Origin: Phoma sp. XZ068
Lineage: Eukaryota > Ascomycota > Dothideomycetes > Pleosporales > Didymellaceae
NCBI GenBank assembly: GCA_004835665.1
Contig: RBKR01000031.1
Coordinates: forward strand, 62,001-126,000
Reading direction: 5' to 3'
DNA length: 64,000 nt
Positions 10,579-21,139 of this stretch are shown piece by piece; the first letter of the stretch is position 1; each line of letters opens with the position of its first letter. Under the pieces are notes generated by a model. The model was not told the DNA's origin. It was given only the letters and a program-made list of their open reading frames with translations, and made no database searches. Both the position numbers and the translations under genes were made by a program.

Positions 10579-10974
10579 TTCTTTTACTGTAAGAATGAAA
10601 ACAATAGAAATATTTTTTTTTCTTTTGATTACTACAGGATTGTAACCATTTCTATTGTAAACTATTTTTTTTTATTTTTTTTTTGTATTTTATTTTACCA
10701 GTGTTTTAGTATTAACTTTATTTTTTCGAGGTAATTTCCAATATTGGAGATTACTAGGAAAAAAGCACAAATAGCTATGATGCATTTTTACGACATAGTT
10801 AGCAAAAAAGAATAAAAAACAAAAATTATGCTTTAGATTATTTAAGTATTCAATACATTTTTAGCATTGATTAGATATGTTTCTTTACTAATAAGTTTAT
10901 TTACTAATAAAATCGTTTCAGCATACATTAATTTACTAATTAGTAAATTGTTATTAGACTGCTATAAAATAAAA
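10579..10974. other. AT-rich spacer
   Basis: No convincing gene. A T-rich run near 10660-10720 and a short imperfect inverted repeat around 10736-10760 are visible. Confidence 0.6.
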
Positions 10975-11059
10975 AGAGAATTGACTGAGTGGTTTAAAGT
11001 GATAAGCTTGAAACTTATTTGGTTGAAAGACCACATCCGTTCGAATCGGATATTCTCTG
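10975..11059 (+). tRNA. trnS: tRNA-Ser(UGA)
   Basis: Class II tRNA. Acceptor AGAGAAT/ATTCTCT, anticodon stem ATAAG/CTTAT, loop CTTGAAA, anticodon UGA, variable arm TGGTTGAAAGACCA. Confidence 0.92.
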
Positions 11060-11608
11060 CTTTTTTAAATATAAAAATTATTTTATTTAAATATCACTAT
11101 ATTATATGTTATATTTGTATAAACTCTATAAGGGTGTTTTATATAAATAAAAAAAATATATAATTATCTTTTATCTTATAGCTATGCAAAATTCATAGCT
11201 CTATTCTGTACTCTCTACAAATATTATAAGGATTTTGTATCTTATAGCTAAAAGATTTTTGTAAACTTTGTATAATGATGAGATAGATCTTTACAAAATC
11301 TGTTTAGCTAATATACGTATAAAAATTATAGCTATATTTACTAATCTATTTCTATAAATATTATATAAAGCTATTGTTTGATGTTTATATAGATTTAATA
11401 AGATAGGAATAAGTACACAATAATACAGAACATAGTATAATAAAAACAATAATACAATACATAGCATAATAAAACACAAAGCGTAATACACTATATAAAC
11501 GTAACACAGTGTATAGCGTAATATATTATATAGTGTAATATATTAACGTAACATAGTATAGGGGGTAATACACTATATAGCGTAATATACTACATAGAAT
11601 ACTATAAA
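11060..11608. other. AT-rich spacer with CGTAATA(C/T)A repeats
   Basis: No gene seen. From about 11420 to 11600 many short imperfect repeats of the type TATATAGCGTAATA occur. Confidence 0.6.
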
Positions 11609-11681
11609 CGGGTTAGAGCCGGGTTGGTTAGGCGCCTCATTTGGGTTGAGGAATAGTTATGTTCGAGTCATAATAACCCGA
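11609..11681 (+). tRNA. trnP: tRNA-Pro(UGG)
   Basis: Acceptor CGGGTTA/TAACCCG, anticodon stem CCTCA/TGAGG, loop TTTGGGT, anticodon UGG. It lies directly upstream of rnl. Confidence 0.93.
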
Positions 11682-11779
11682 AATAGGAATCGGAATCATT
11701 GTATATAAAAATAAATAGTAATGTATTTGATATGTAATGTATTATTTCATAATCTTACTAGCTTTATATTATATATTTT

Positions 11780-14700
11780 ATAGTATAAAAAGTAATTTTA
11801 TGGCAAGTATATAAAGAGACTATTATGGAAAAAAAAGCTGTATATTAAACCATTAGTACCATAAAAAGGATGGAGTAATATCCATATAGAAGGGAAAATG
11901 GTAGAAAATTTTCTATAAAAAAAAACGAAGTGAATTGAAGTATCTTAGTAGCTTCAGGAAAATAAATCAAACGAGATTCTATTAGTAGTGTGAATGAAAA
12001 TAGATAAAGGCTTAAAGTAAAATGGATACATCTGTTTGAATATAGGGGAACCTTCCTCTAAGCCTTAATATAGTATACAAGAAATAGAGAAAAGTACTGT
12101 GAAGGAAAATTTGTAAATAGTAGTCTTATAAGCAGCTCGAGCTAAGTTTAATAAACATATAAGAGCGTACCTTTTGTATAATGGGTCAGCAAGTTTTAGT
12201 TAGATGCAAGCAACTAATGATTGTTATAAAAAACAATCAATTTGCCTAGATAATCCAATTATTAAGTAATGAAATAGTATCTAATTAGAGACCCGAAGAG
12301 TAGTGATCTTACCATGGTCAGGCTTATAAAAGGCCGGATGGGTTATCGTTGTAAAGATATCCAAAGAACTGTGGTAAGTTAGTGAAAGACAATCCTGACT
12401 ACTATAGCTGGTTTTCCGCGAAACATATGTAAGTATGTAGTTTAAATTACATCATAGCAGGTACAGAACTGTAATCTCGGACAATTTGTGCATTACCATT
12501 CCTAAAGGGTAAAATTATCCTCTACAGAATGGTAATGCCTTGTGCATATGGGGGGGTCGTGAAGACTCTATTCGCGAGTATTTGCTCTCGGAAGGGCAAT
12601 GATGAATGTTGAACTATCAGACATTTAACGATAAGGTTGTGTGTCAAAAGGGAAACAGCCCAGAACAAGTGTTTAAGGTTCCAAAGTTTTTGTTAAGTGA
12701 AAGTAAGGAAGTATTTAAACAATACAACCAGGAAATAGGCTTAGAAGCGGCCATTTTTTAAAGACCTCGTAACAGAGCACTGGTTCAAAAGGTTAGTAAA
12801 ATAACCTATTTAGTTAAAAGCGCCGAAGATATAACGGATCTAAACAAAACACCGACACCTTGTCCATAAAAATACTAGGTTGCCTTTGTTATAACAAGCT
12901 TCGCCGTATTCACAAAACCCGAAAGTGAGTGGTACGGGCTGTTTTTATATACAAAAGGTAATTCTATGTACTATACGTAAACACTAGTTGCGTGTTATTT
13001 ATGGGGTAGCGGAACATTGGGTAAATAGGATTAGAAACAAAGGATTAGAAACAAAGGTCCAGAAGTAGTTGCACCACAAAGCACTACCATTAGTAAATAA
13101 TAGGTAGGAAAAGGGGAAGCACACAAGTTTCAAGATAACTACAACGTAGTTTGATCGCTAAATAGCGCTAATCCAGTATATCCCAAGCGAGAATGCTGAC
13201 ACGAGTAACGAAAAAGAGGATGCCGAATAGGACCTCTCGCCTTAAGCTTATGGAAAAGTGATTCGGTCTCTAAATTTAACCTAAAGGATAAAATGATGAG
13301 AAGATTAGATGTGACAACATAAATAAAGAGTAAAATGTTCTGGAAAAGCATAAAATCTGAATAAGGGAAAAACGGGTAATAACCGAAAAAAACTAAGGGA
13401 AAAGCTAATAAGAAAAATTTTCCTTAAAATTTGTAATAAAAAACCGTACCTAAAAACTACCACAAGTAAGCTAGTAGAGAATACGAAGGCGTTTGAGCTA
13501 ACAATCATTAAGGAACTCGGCAAATTGACACCGTAACTGAGGGAAAAGGTGTGCCATTCCTACTGAGTAATATCAGTTTAGGAAGAGGAGACATAAAATG
13601 GTGTTGCACGACTGTTTAATTAAAACACAGCACTTTGCGTAAGATGTAAATCAATGTATAGAGTGCGCTATCTGCCCAATGATGGCTGGTTAACGGATTT
13701 ACTTAAATGACTAATATAGTTTAGGTTTTGAAGGAACCCCCATTGAATGGCGGCCTTATCTATAAGGGTCCTAAGGTAGCGAAATACCTTGGCATTTAAA
13801 TGATGTCGCGCATGAATGATCTCACGATGCAACAGCTGTCTCAATGATTGGCTCAGTGAAACTGGAATGGCAGTGAAGATACTGCCTATCTCTAGATAGA
13901 CGAGAAGACCCCATGCAGCTTTACTGTTACTAGTTATAGGGTATAATGTAACAGGTTTTAGAGAATAAGGTAGTTGCTACGACAAAATTGAAACACCTTT
14001 ACTCTGGTTGTTATATCAGTAGAATAGGTTACAGATTTGTAACTGACGTCTGAATGTAATCCACAAAAGGAGAAGGATCTAGTGATCCCTCTCAGGAGAC
14101 AATGGCTAGCAGATGGTTTATGCGGGGCACAGATCCCATAAAGAGTACCTGGGAGTATCCAAATTTATTTTTGTAATATGCTATACGCAAATTATATAAA
14201 GCTTTTATTAACGAATTGCTTTATATGGTTTAATTTTTTTTTTGAATTACTATATGTAGTTTGTTATTTTTTATATTTACTTTTATTAAGGTTATATTTA
14301 CAAAACCGTTACGTGAGTGGTATAGGTTAATAAAAGTATCTATAACCAATTCAGTTATATTTCTATTTAAGTTAGAACTAAACAATTTAATATAAGTAAG
14401 ATTTTACCTATGTGGAAAATAGGTGTATAGATAATAGTAAGTGTTACTGTTATTTGTTATTTTTCTTTAAAAAAGAAAAATGATATTGATATATACTTCC
14501 AAAGTTTAATGGCTTAATCTTGCTTTACTGTTTGACATACACGTCTATCAGTTGCGTAAGCAGGGCATAAAGACCGCAAGACGCAGTAAGGAAAGGTCTT
14601 GTATTATTGAAAAAGCTACGCTGGGGATAACAGGCTAATTGCGCAAGAGAGTACAAATTGAGTGCGCAGTTTGGCACCTCGATGTCGGCTTAGCTCATCC

Positions 14701-15275
14701 ACATGAATGCAGGAATCATGAAGGGTACGACTGTTCGTCGATTAAAGAGCTACACGAGCTGGGTTAAATACGTCGTGAGACAGTATGGTTTCTATCTTCT
14801 AGAGGAAATTAGAGTAAAATAAGGATAGCCCCTTCGTACGAAAGGAGTTGGGTATGGTAACCTATGGTTTACCTGTTGTTTATACGCTTAATATTAACCT
14901 GATAAAATTACGGTGAGAATAGGTGCTCTTTGCTAAGTAGATTGGAAATCTACGGAACAAGGAGAGTAATAGAAATGAGATGTATTCATTTCCTATGGGA
15001 ACTAGATATGGTAATACTTTTATACTCAAGTATTTATGAATAGTATAGGCACGGCAGGAAAGCTATGTTAGTTAAGATAAGTGCTGAATGCATTTAGGCA
15101 CGAAGCTTACCTTAGGATACTCTTAGAAACGTAGTATAACATTACGAATCCACATCTACTTATCCTTAAGGTTAGTAAATTAGTTTAACAACTAAGGCTA
15201 ATCTAGGATAGGAGAGGGGATAATAGGCTTTGGCTGAAAGGGCTTTGATGTTCTTAGGTATAAAGTACTAATTTT
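11780..15275 (+). rRNA. rnl: large subunit ribosomal RNA
   Basis: 23S-like landmarks appear in order: the domain IV/V segment CTAAGGTAGCGAAAT at about 13770, AGACGAGAAGACCCC at about 13898, GGGGATAACAGGCTAAT at about 14622, the peptidyl-transferase segment ending TCGATGTCGGCT near 14687, and the sarcin-ricin region CGTACGAAAGGAG at about 14836. The usual intron sites in domain V are uninterrupted. A long AT-rich insert at about 14165-14490 is an expansion rather than a clear intron. Ends are approximate. Confidence 0.93.
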
Positions 15276-15350
15276 CTATAACTAGATAGAATAGCTATCT
15301 GGTTATTTTTTTAACTAAATAACATATTTATCATTAACAATACATTAGTT

Positions 15351-15423
15351 AGCCTGGTTTGCATAATAGTAATGCACCCGTTTTGTAATCGGAAGATATG
15401 AGTGCAATTCTCGTACCGGGCTA
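15351..15423 (+). tRNA. trnT: tRNA-Thr(UGU)
   Basis: Acceptor AGCCTGG/CCGGGCT, anticodon loop TTTGTAA, anticodon UGU. Confidence 0.9.
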
Positions 15424-15445
15424 TCTAGATTCCTTTAAAATAAAC

Positions 15446-15514
15446 GCGGATTGATGTAATAGTAACATATTTGGCTCATGACCAGAATATAGAGGTGCAA
15501 TTCCTTTGTCCGCA
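15446..15514 (+). tRNA. trnM: tRNA-Met(CAU), copy 1
   Basis: Acceptor starts GCGGATT, anticodon stem TTTGG/CCAGA, loop CTCATGA, anticodon CAU. One of three CAU tRNAs, all different in sequence. Confidence 0.88.
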
Positions 15515-15540
15515 TCTACTTTTTCGATCGTTTCAATTAG

Positions 15541-15625
15541 GAGAAATAATAAAAAACAAAATAAAAAACAAAGAAAACAAAAAAACAAAAACAAACAAAA
15601 CAAATAAAACAAAAACAAACAAAAC
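15541..15625. repeat. A-rich AAAACAAA low-complexity tract
   Basis: Nearly only A and C in AAAACAAA-type repeats. No coding content; the reverse-strand open frame here is an artefact of composition. Confidence 0.85.
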
Positions 15626-15698
15626 AAGGCTATAGCTTAATAGGTAAAGCAAGCTGCTCATAATAGCTCAGATGAGTGTTCAAATCATTCTGGCCTTA
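15626..15698 (+). tRNA. trnM: tRNA-Met(CAU), copy 2
   Basis: Acceptor AAGGCTA/TGGCCTT, anticodon stem AGCTG/TAGCT, loop CTCATAA, anticodon CAU. It differs strongly from the other two CAU tRNAs. Confidence 0.88.
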
Positions 15699-16142
15699 TA
15701 GTAAGGACAAAAGGGGTAACTACTAAATTTAGAGTTCATCTAGATTTTAAGTACAGCTAACAAATTACCTCAAGATAGAATTAGAAGATGTCTAAGCACA
15801 CCTTCTAACCACTATAGAATATATGCCCTTTGCTAATAAAATACTGTCTTAGTTAGGTTAAGGCTGACCCTCCTCTCTCTCAACTCCCCCCCCCAAAAAA
15901 AAAAGGATCCGTAGGGTGAATAGGGGGGAATAGTGGGCATATTACTTTATTCTTATGGATACTAATTCATTCTGATGGATGCTATTTCATTTTTAAGTTT
16001 TACAAGATTTTGTAAAAAAAAAATTACTTTTTTAGTTATAAACTTAACGTATTACCCTTTGTCTATAATTTGTTTAAAGATAATTATCACTATTTAAAGC
16101 AATAGCAATAATCTACTATTGTAAGCTTTACATGAATTCTAA
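15699..16142. other. spacer with GC-rich patch
   Basis: No gene is recognisable between tRNA-Met and tRNA-Glu. A pyrimidine-rich CCTCCTCTCTCTC followed by poly-C and poly-A occurs near 15868-15903. Confidence 0.6.
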
Positions 16143-16215
16143 GGCCCAATAGTCAAGTGGTTAAGACGTAACATTTTCACTGTTAAACGCGCGGGTTCGA
16201 ACCCCGCTTGGGTCT
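16143..16215 (+). tRNA. trnE: tRNA-Glu(UUC)
   Basis: Acceptor GGCCCAA/TTGGGTC, anticodon stem TAACA/TGTTA, loop TTTTCAC, anticodon UUC. Confidence 0.93.
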
Positions 16216-16238
16216 AAGAGCTATTTCTATTAGCTTAA

Positions 16239-16310
16239 GGGGATATAGTTTAATTGGTAAAACTGCGATTTTGCATATCGTTATTTTAGGATCGAGTCCT
16301 AATATCTCCA
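16239..16310 (+). tRNA. trnA: tRNA-Ala(UGC)
   Basis: Acceptor GGGGATA/TATCTCC, anticodon stem GCGAT/ATCGT, loop TTTGCAT, anticodon UGC. Confidence 0.93.
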
Positions 16311-16571
16311 ATGTTAACATTAAATCTCAAATTATTAATTTACCATCTTTTTTTAGCTAGAAAACTAAAGAATTTAAGACTGTTTATTGGACCTAGTTTA
16401 TATTTACCTGTAAAAACGTTACACCTTTAAATAGTAAAAGAAAAAACTTTTAATGCACAAGCTGCTAGTTTCTTTATTACTTAGTGAACTATTCGTAAAT
16501 ATAAAGACTATTGTTTTTAATAATTAGATGAACTACACTAGTTGTGTATGAATAAGGGTAATGAGAGAAAA

Positions 16572-16644
16572 GCCCAGGTAGCTCAATTGGTAGAGCGAAA
16601 CTTTGAAGGTGTTTAGGTTATAAGTTCAAATCTTATCTTGGGCA
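16572..16644 (+). tRNA. trnF: tRNA-Phe(GAA)
   Basis: Acceptor GCCCAGG/CTTGGGC, D arm GCTCAATTGGTAGAGC, anticodon loop TTGAAGG, anticodon GAA. The innermost anticodon-stem pair is weak. Confidence 0.9.
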
Positions 16645-16744
16645 ATTTACTACTTTTTAATGAAAATGTAAGAAATAAATTTTTTAAAGAATAAAACTTT
16701 TTTATACTATTTATTAGTTACGAGTTACTTTATTTTTGTTTAAA

Positions 16745-16856
16745 AAAAACAAGAAAAGAAAAAAAAAACAAAAGAAAAAAAAATAAAAACAAAGAAAACA
16801 AAATAAAAAACAAACAAAACAAAAACAAAAAAAGAAAAGAAAAGAAAAAAAAACAA
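16745..16856. repeat. A-rich low-complexity tract
   Basis: About 110 bases almost entirely of A with interspersed AAC, AAG and AAT. It directly precedes an rps3 fragment. Confidence 0.85.
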
Positions 16857-16967
16857 GTTTTTAAACGTAGACGAAACAATAAAATGCCTTATTTGGCAAA
16901 CAATGTTTACACAAATAGAGCTGAATTACAACATTATAGTAAACTTCTTATAATATACGCACAATAA
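16857..16967 (+). pseudogene. internal rps3 fragment
   Basis: Translation gives FKRRRNNKMPYLANNVYTNR, AELQHYSKLL and IIYAQ, then a stop, which matches the rps3 segment at about 36725-36840 (RRRNNKLRYSANKIYTSR). It has no start of its own and no downstream rps3 sequence. This is a displaced piece of rps3. Confidence 0.85.
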
Positions 16968-16969
16968 AA

Positions 16970-17051
16970 ATGGGTATGCTGAAATTGGTAGACAGGTCCC
17001 GCTTAGGACGGGGTGAAATAATTCATATAAGTTCGAGTCTTATTACCCATA
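16970..17051 (+). tRNA. trnL: tRNA-Leu(UAG)
   Basis: Acceptor ATGGGTA/TACCCAT, anticodon stem CCCG/CGGG, loop CTTAGGA, anticodon UAG, with a long variable arm. It reads CUN. Confidence 0.92.
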
Positions 17052-17120
17052 AAAATTACAGTGATATAGTATATTGATTAGAACATATGCTTACTAGTTA
17101 AATATGCTTATAATTATTAA

Positions 17121-17192
17121 TATGTAGTAGACTAATGGTAAGTCATAAATTTTTGGTATTTACTTATGGGTGTTCGAATCACCCCTACATAG
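17121..17192 (+). tRNA. trnQ: tRNA-Gln(UUG)
   Basis: Acceptor TATGTAG/CTACATA, anticodon stem TAAAT/ATTTA, loop TTTTGGT, anticodon UUG. Confidence 0.92.
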
Positions 17193-17196
17193 AAAA

Positions 17197-17271
17197 GGTG
17201 GATGTAGTTCAATTGGCAGAACAACTGTATGTGGAACAGTAAGTTCCCTGTTCGATCCAGGGTATCCTCCC
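17197..17271 (+). tRNA. trnH: tRNA-His(GUG)
   Basis: Anticodon stem ACTGT/ACAGT, loop ATGTGGA, anticodon GUG. An extra 5' G before the acceptor fits tRNA-His. Confidence 0.92.
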
Positions 17272-17943
17272 AGTATACTTTGTATAACTACAACTATTTT
17301 GGTTAAAACTGGTTTTTCTCTATTTATTGTATAGTATATAATTATTATTTTGAATAAAACCGTATATTTTATAACTATTTCGAATAAAACCGTATATTTT
17401 ATAAATATTCATTGTATATTTTACTAGAATTCTTTTTGCTTAAAATGTTTTTTTCCAGAATTAGCTGTATATTTTATAACTATACTTTTTTTATAAAACT
17501 ATTTATACACTAAAATAGCTTTATGTAATACATTTATTAGCATATAGGCTTTAAAGCTATTATAGGTAAGATAGACTTTATATTTAGCTATAAATAAACT
17601 ATACTTTTTATGTATAAAAAAGTTAAAGTTTGTCTTTATAAATAAGGTATAATTTATATTTAGCTGTAAGTAAAATAGAGTATACCTTTGCTATAAAATT
17701 TGTATTTTTTTTTTCATTAGAAGTAGATTAGATATTTTATTTTATAAATAGCGTTTGTTTAACCAAAATAGGTACTTTTTATTCTATATAAATAACCTTG
17801 TTTAACCTAAAGTTATATTTTCTACTTTATAACCTTGTTTAACCTAAAATTAGACCTTTATACTTTATAGATAACCGTATATGATCCACTAAAGGTAAAC
17901 TAGATAATGACGAGACTACACTTTTAACTGACAAACAAATAAT
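17272..17943. other. AT-rich spacer with short repeats
   Basis: No gene seen in 670 bases. Repeated ACTATTTCGAATAAAACCGTATATTTTATA-like units near 17350-17410 and two copies of a CCTTGTTTAACCTAAA segment near 17788-17835 suggest local duplication. Confidence 0.6.
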
Positions 17944-18018
17944 AAGCCAGGATAGTTCAATTGGTAGAACATTAATTTCATGCATTAATAGTGGGAATTC
18001 AAATTTCTCTCCTGGCTA
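17944..18018 (+). tRNA. trnM: tRNA-Met(CAU), copy 3
   Basis: Acceptor AGCCAGG/CCTGGCT, anticodon stem TTAAT/ATTAA, loop TTCATGC, anticodon CAU. With three different CAU tRNAs, one is likely the initiator, one the elongator and one could be an AUA-reading tRNA-Ile; sequence alone does not settle which. Confidence 0.88.
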
Positions 18019-18149
18019 TAGGAAATTTATTTTTAACATATTCTAACGATTTATAGTTTTGTAAACTACAGATTAAAAAGTCATTCCTTAAATTTTTACA
18101 TATTATTGTTAAACTTGTGATACAAATGTAAATCTTACATCTATTATAA

Positions 18150-18350
18150 TTAGTGTTAAGATGATCATAGGAAAGTCCGGTGATTAATATATAGCTTTCT
18201 AGTGAGGCACAAGCTTAGGTAATGCACAGAAAATTTAACAATAAAAACTTTTAGTGTTTTATTAACATTATGGAATAAAAAGCCTTGATTAATCTTTATT
18301 TTAGTTAAATATTACACACAGGATCCGGCTTACTTGTATCCAAGTAATAT
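18150..18350 (+). ncRNA. rnpB: mitochondrial RNase P RNA, bacteria-like core
   Basis: AGGAAAGTCCGG at 18169-18180 matches the conserved 5' core (CR-I, 5' strand of P4) and ACACAGGATCCGGCTTAC at 18316-18333 matches the 3' core (CR-V). Their spacing of about 140 nt fits reduced mitochondrial RNase P RNAs, and P4 can form between AAGTCCGG and CCGGCTT. The RNA is the catalytic component that trims 5' ends of tRNA precursors. End positions are approximate. Confidence 0.82.
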
Positions 18351-18989
18351 ATATGTAGATATATTCATCAAAGAATGTTTTCGTTTAATCTTAATGATTT
18401 CACTAGGTTTATACTAGAAACCTAAATCTAACGGTATAAACTTACAACATATTATATAGATGCTTATATGAGTAAATATTTAATTTTTCTATAGGCTATG
18501 CCTTACATTGTTTTTTTTTATAACGTAAAACCCTTTTTGTATAGGGTATATTATATACTCAATATAACTAAGTTAATTTATTTTTCTTTTGTTACTAAGA
18601 TTTTTTTATTACTAAAATCTTTTAGATTAAAAACACTAATAGTTTATTAGTGAAATTGTTATACATTAGATAAAAACTAGCGATTATATCGTTAGTTGGT
18701 TTATTAGTAATTTTTATGCTAATTACTTTTTTTTTACATTTTTCGTAAACTTAATTTTTTTTTCATTATGGTTTAAAATAATAACTTTATAAAAAATGAT
18801 AGAAGACCTAAGGAAAAATGTGTATTTCATAAGAACTTTTATAAAAAATAGTAACAGGTTAAACACACAATCCTTTCAGGTCTAATCTACCATTTATTAC
18901 CATACTATACCTATGGTGTTTGTAAAAAGTATAAATGATACATTGTCATTTAATACGAATTAGAGGTATTTATTTATTTTGTTTTATAA
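18351..18989. other. AT-rich spacer upstream of nad4
   Basis: No gene is recognisable between rnpB and nad4. Confidence 0.6.
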
Positions 18990-20639
18990 ATGTTATTAAC
19001 ATCTTTACTTTTAACTCCTATATTAGGTGTAGTTGCCATCTTAGTGAACAGAGAAAATGGAATCTCTTTAACAAACATAAAAATTATAGCTCTATCCACA
19101 TCTATTTTAAATTTCTTTATCTCATTAGTAATATTTATTTTATTCGATTTTAGTACAAACCAATTTCAATTTGTACAAGAGTACCATGAAATAAGTTATT
19201 TTGATTTTTATTTAGGTGTAGATGGTTTATCTATTTATTTTATTTTATTAACAACAATAATCATTCCTATTTCACTATTATCTAATTGAAAATCTATATC
19301 TAAAGATGTAGAATCTTATGTTATTATAATTTTACTATTAGAAAGCTTACTATTAGCGGTTTTCTTGGTATTAGATATTTTACTTTTCTACATTTTTTTT
19401 GAAAGTATATTACCACCTCTTTTCATATTAATAGGTATATTTGGTTCAGATAATAGAGTTAAAGCGAGTTTTTACTTATTTTTATATACGTTATTGGGTT
19501 CTCTATTTTTACTATTATCTATACTAGCAATGTCTTCTATTATGAGTACTACAGATTTCGATACTCTTTTTAAAGGAAATTTCATTTACATAACACAACT
19601 TTTCTTATTCTATGGTATTTTTATTGCTTTTGCCGTAAAAACACCTACTATTTTTTTAAATACATGACTTTTAAAAGCTCACGTTGAATCACCTTTAGGA
19701 GGTAGTATTATTCTAGCCGCTATTGTTCTTAAGTTAAGTTTATACGGAATACTAAGATTAATCTTACCTATATTACCTAAAGCTTATATGGAATATACTT
19801 ATATTATTTTCCTAATTGGTGTAATTACAATAGTTTATGCTAGTCTTAGTACATTAAGAACAATAGATATTAAAGAACTTATAGCCTATAGTTCTGTTTC
19901 TCATGCTGCAGTTTATCTTTTAGGTGTATTCAGTAACAGTATACAAGGTATTGAAGGTGCAATTACTTTAGGATTGGCTCATGGATTTGTTTCACCTGGT
20001 CTATTTATTTGTGCAGGAGGTGTTCTTTATGACAGATCTCATACAAGAGTAATATCATTCTATAGAGGAGTTACTCAAGTAATGCCACTTTTTGCTATAC
20101 TATTCTTCATACTATGTCTTGCTAACTGTGGAGCCCCTCTAACTTTAAACTTCATAGGGGAATTCTTATCACTATACGGAGTATTTGAAAGATCACCACT
20201 ATATGGTGTATTTGCTAGTAGTTCTATAATCTTCTCTGCAGCCTATACTATTTATATGTTCCAGAGAATAGCTTTTGGTGGAGCTTACTCAAGAATGTTC
20301 ACTGTAGTAATGCCAGATCTAACTAAAAGAGAATTCACTATCTTAATGTTATTAACAGTACCTACTGTTATTTTAGGAGTCTATCCAGCATTAATCTTAG
20401 ATGGACTTTCTTATGGTGTATCAACGTTACTTTACAACTCTGATACTCTTGTAGGACTTAGTTCTGTTCCTTTTACTACTCAGGAACAAGAGTTATTAGA
20501 TAAGGCTGATAGTTTTGATCAAACTGTTATGCAAAACACTAGTTCTGTGGCAGCCTTGAGAGAACAGTCTCAAGATAATGTAGCAGTACTAAATGCTACT
20601 GTGGAGCAGCAAACTCAACAAATTCTTGCTACTGAGTAA
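18990..20639 (+). CDS. nad4: NADH dehydrogenase subunit 4 with C-terminal extension
   Basis: A 549-residue antiporter-like complex I subunit. The core runs to about residue 481, ending ALILDGLSYGVSTLLY, the usual Nad4 C-terminus; conserved segments include AYSSVSHAAVYLLG and NFIGEFLSLYG. The next 68 residues are a Gln/Ser/Asp-rich, coiled-coil-like tail foreign to the family. TAA at 20637-20639 ends the frame, but the same frame then stays open to 20948 and encodes a segment related to the end of Nad5. TGA is Trp at internal positions. The start ATG at 18990 fits the family N-terminus. Confidence 0.95.
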
Positions 20640-20948
20640 AAAATATCTGCAGAGCTGCAGCAAGCTATGGCTAACAACCCAGCTTCTGCTGATCAGTTTG
20701 AAGAGAAAATACATGTGATAGCCGATGCGGCTACTGAGGCTATTAGTGAATTGAAGGGTGCAGCTGATGTCGCTGTAGAACAAATAGCTCAAAATCAACC
20801 TATTTCCGAGGCTATTTTACTTATAATGGATTTAGCCGTAATAGATTCTTTAGCTTATTTTCTTGTTGTATTTTCTGTACTATTACAATTCTATTTAAAT
20901 AAACATTGTAGATATTTCATTGGTGTTTTTTTAAATAATTTAAAATGA
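20640..20948 (+). pseudogene. continuation of the nad4 tail after an in-frame TAA
   Basis: In the same frame as nad4, downstream of its TAA, 102 codons run to TGA (Trp in this code) at 20946-20948, just before a small cox3-like ORF. An ATG at 20667 could start a free 93-residue or longer protein. The translation has a hydrophilic segment with VIADAATEAISEL and then one membrane helix ending LLQFYLNKHCRYF. It aligns with the end of Nad5 (VVRDAATEAIKKL, then a helix and NLVTKFYFNVTFR). It may be made separately, by readthrough, or not at all. Confidence 0.7.
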
Positions 20949-21088
20949 TAGTTGGACCTTTTGGATCCTGTTTTTTGGAAAAAAGTTATGATCATCATCT
21001 AGGATTAGAAGCTGGAATACTTTACTGGCATTTTGTTGATGTTGTATGATTATTCCTATTTGTATCTATATATTATTGAGGATCATAA
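20945..21088 (+). pseudogene. small ORF made of the cox3 3' end
   Basis: A 47-codon frame with its own ATG begins MIVGPFGSCF, recalling Cox3 exon 1 AFGSCF, then jumps to the exact Cox3 C-terminal HHLGLEAGILYWHFVDVVWL and the normal WGS ending. The middle of cox3, including the intron region, is missing. The sequence continues downstream with the same spacer, tRNA-like element and nad2 start as the real cox3-nad2 junction. Confidence 0.85.
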
Positions 21089-21139
21089 TGTTAACTAGTT
21101 ATATTTATTTTTTCTAGCCTTTTTCTAGCCCCCTTTTTT

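Larger units (their letters stand above)
1..14002. repeat. long direct repeat, first instance (pairs with 49999-64000)
   Basis: This stretch reappears in the same orientation from 49999 to the window end. Gene coordinates shift by 49998 up to about 2866, by 49999 up to about 9117 and by 50000 afterwards, because two poly-A runs differ by one base (8 versus 9 A). Near-identity over 14 kb, with only homopolymer differences noticed, is what an uncircularised assembly of a 50-kb circle or a true concatemer would give. Confidence 0.95.

Noticed and set aside
10537..10734. Open frame starting inside tRNA-Arg(ACG)
   Set aside because: It begins in the tRNA and runs through a T-rich spacer, giving a Phe-rich peptide of no recognisable type.
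10867..11163. 98-codon open frame
   Set aside because: It runs straight across tRNA-Ser(UGA), so it is almost certainly not coding.
13139..13523. Reverse-strand open frames inside rnl
   Set aside because: They lie within conserved large-rRNA sequence; the open frames are accidental.
14165..14490. Possible intron in rnl
   Set aside because: AT-rich and contains a short repeat of an earlier rnl segment (CGTTACGTGAGTGGTAT-like), but no group I core was seen and it sits in a variable rRNA region, so an expansion segment is more likely.
15421..15627. Reverse-strand Phe/Leu/Cys-rich frame
   Set aside because: It is the complement of an AAAACAAA low-complexity tract and of tRNA-Met.
20640..20948. 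Treating the nad4 continuation as a simple frameshift
   Set aside because: Upstream and downstream parts are in the same frame; only a stop codon separates them.
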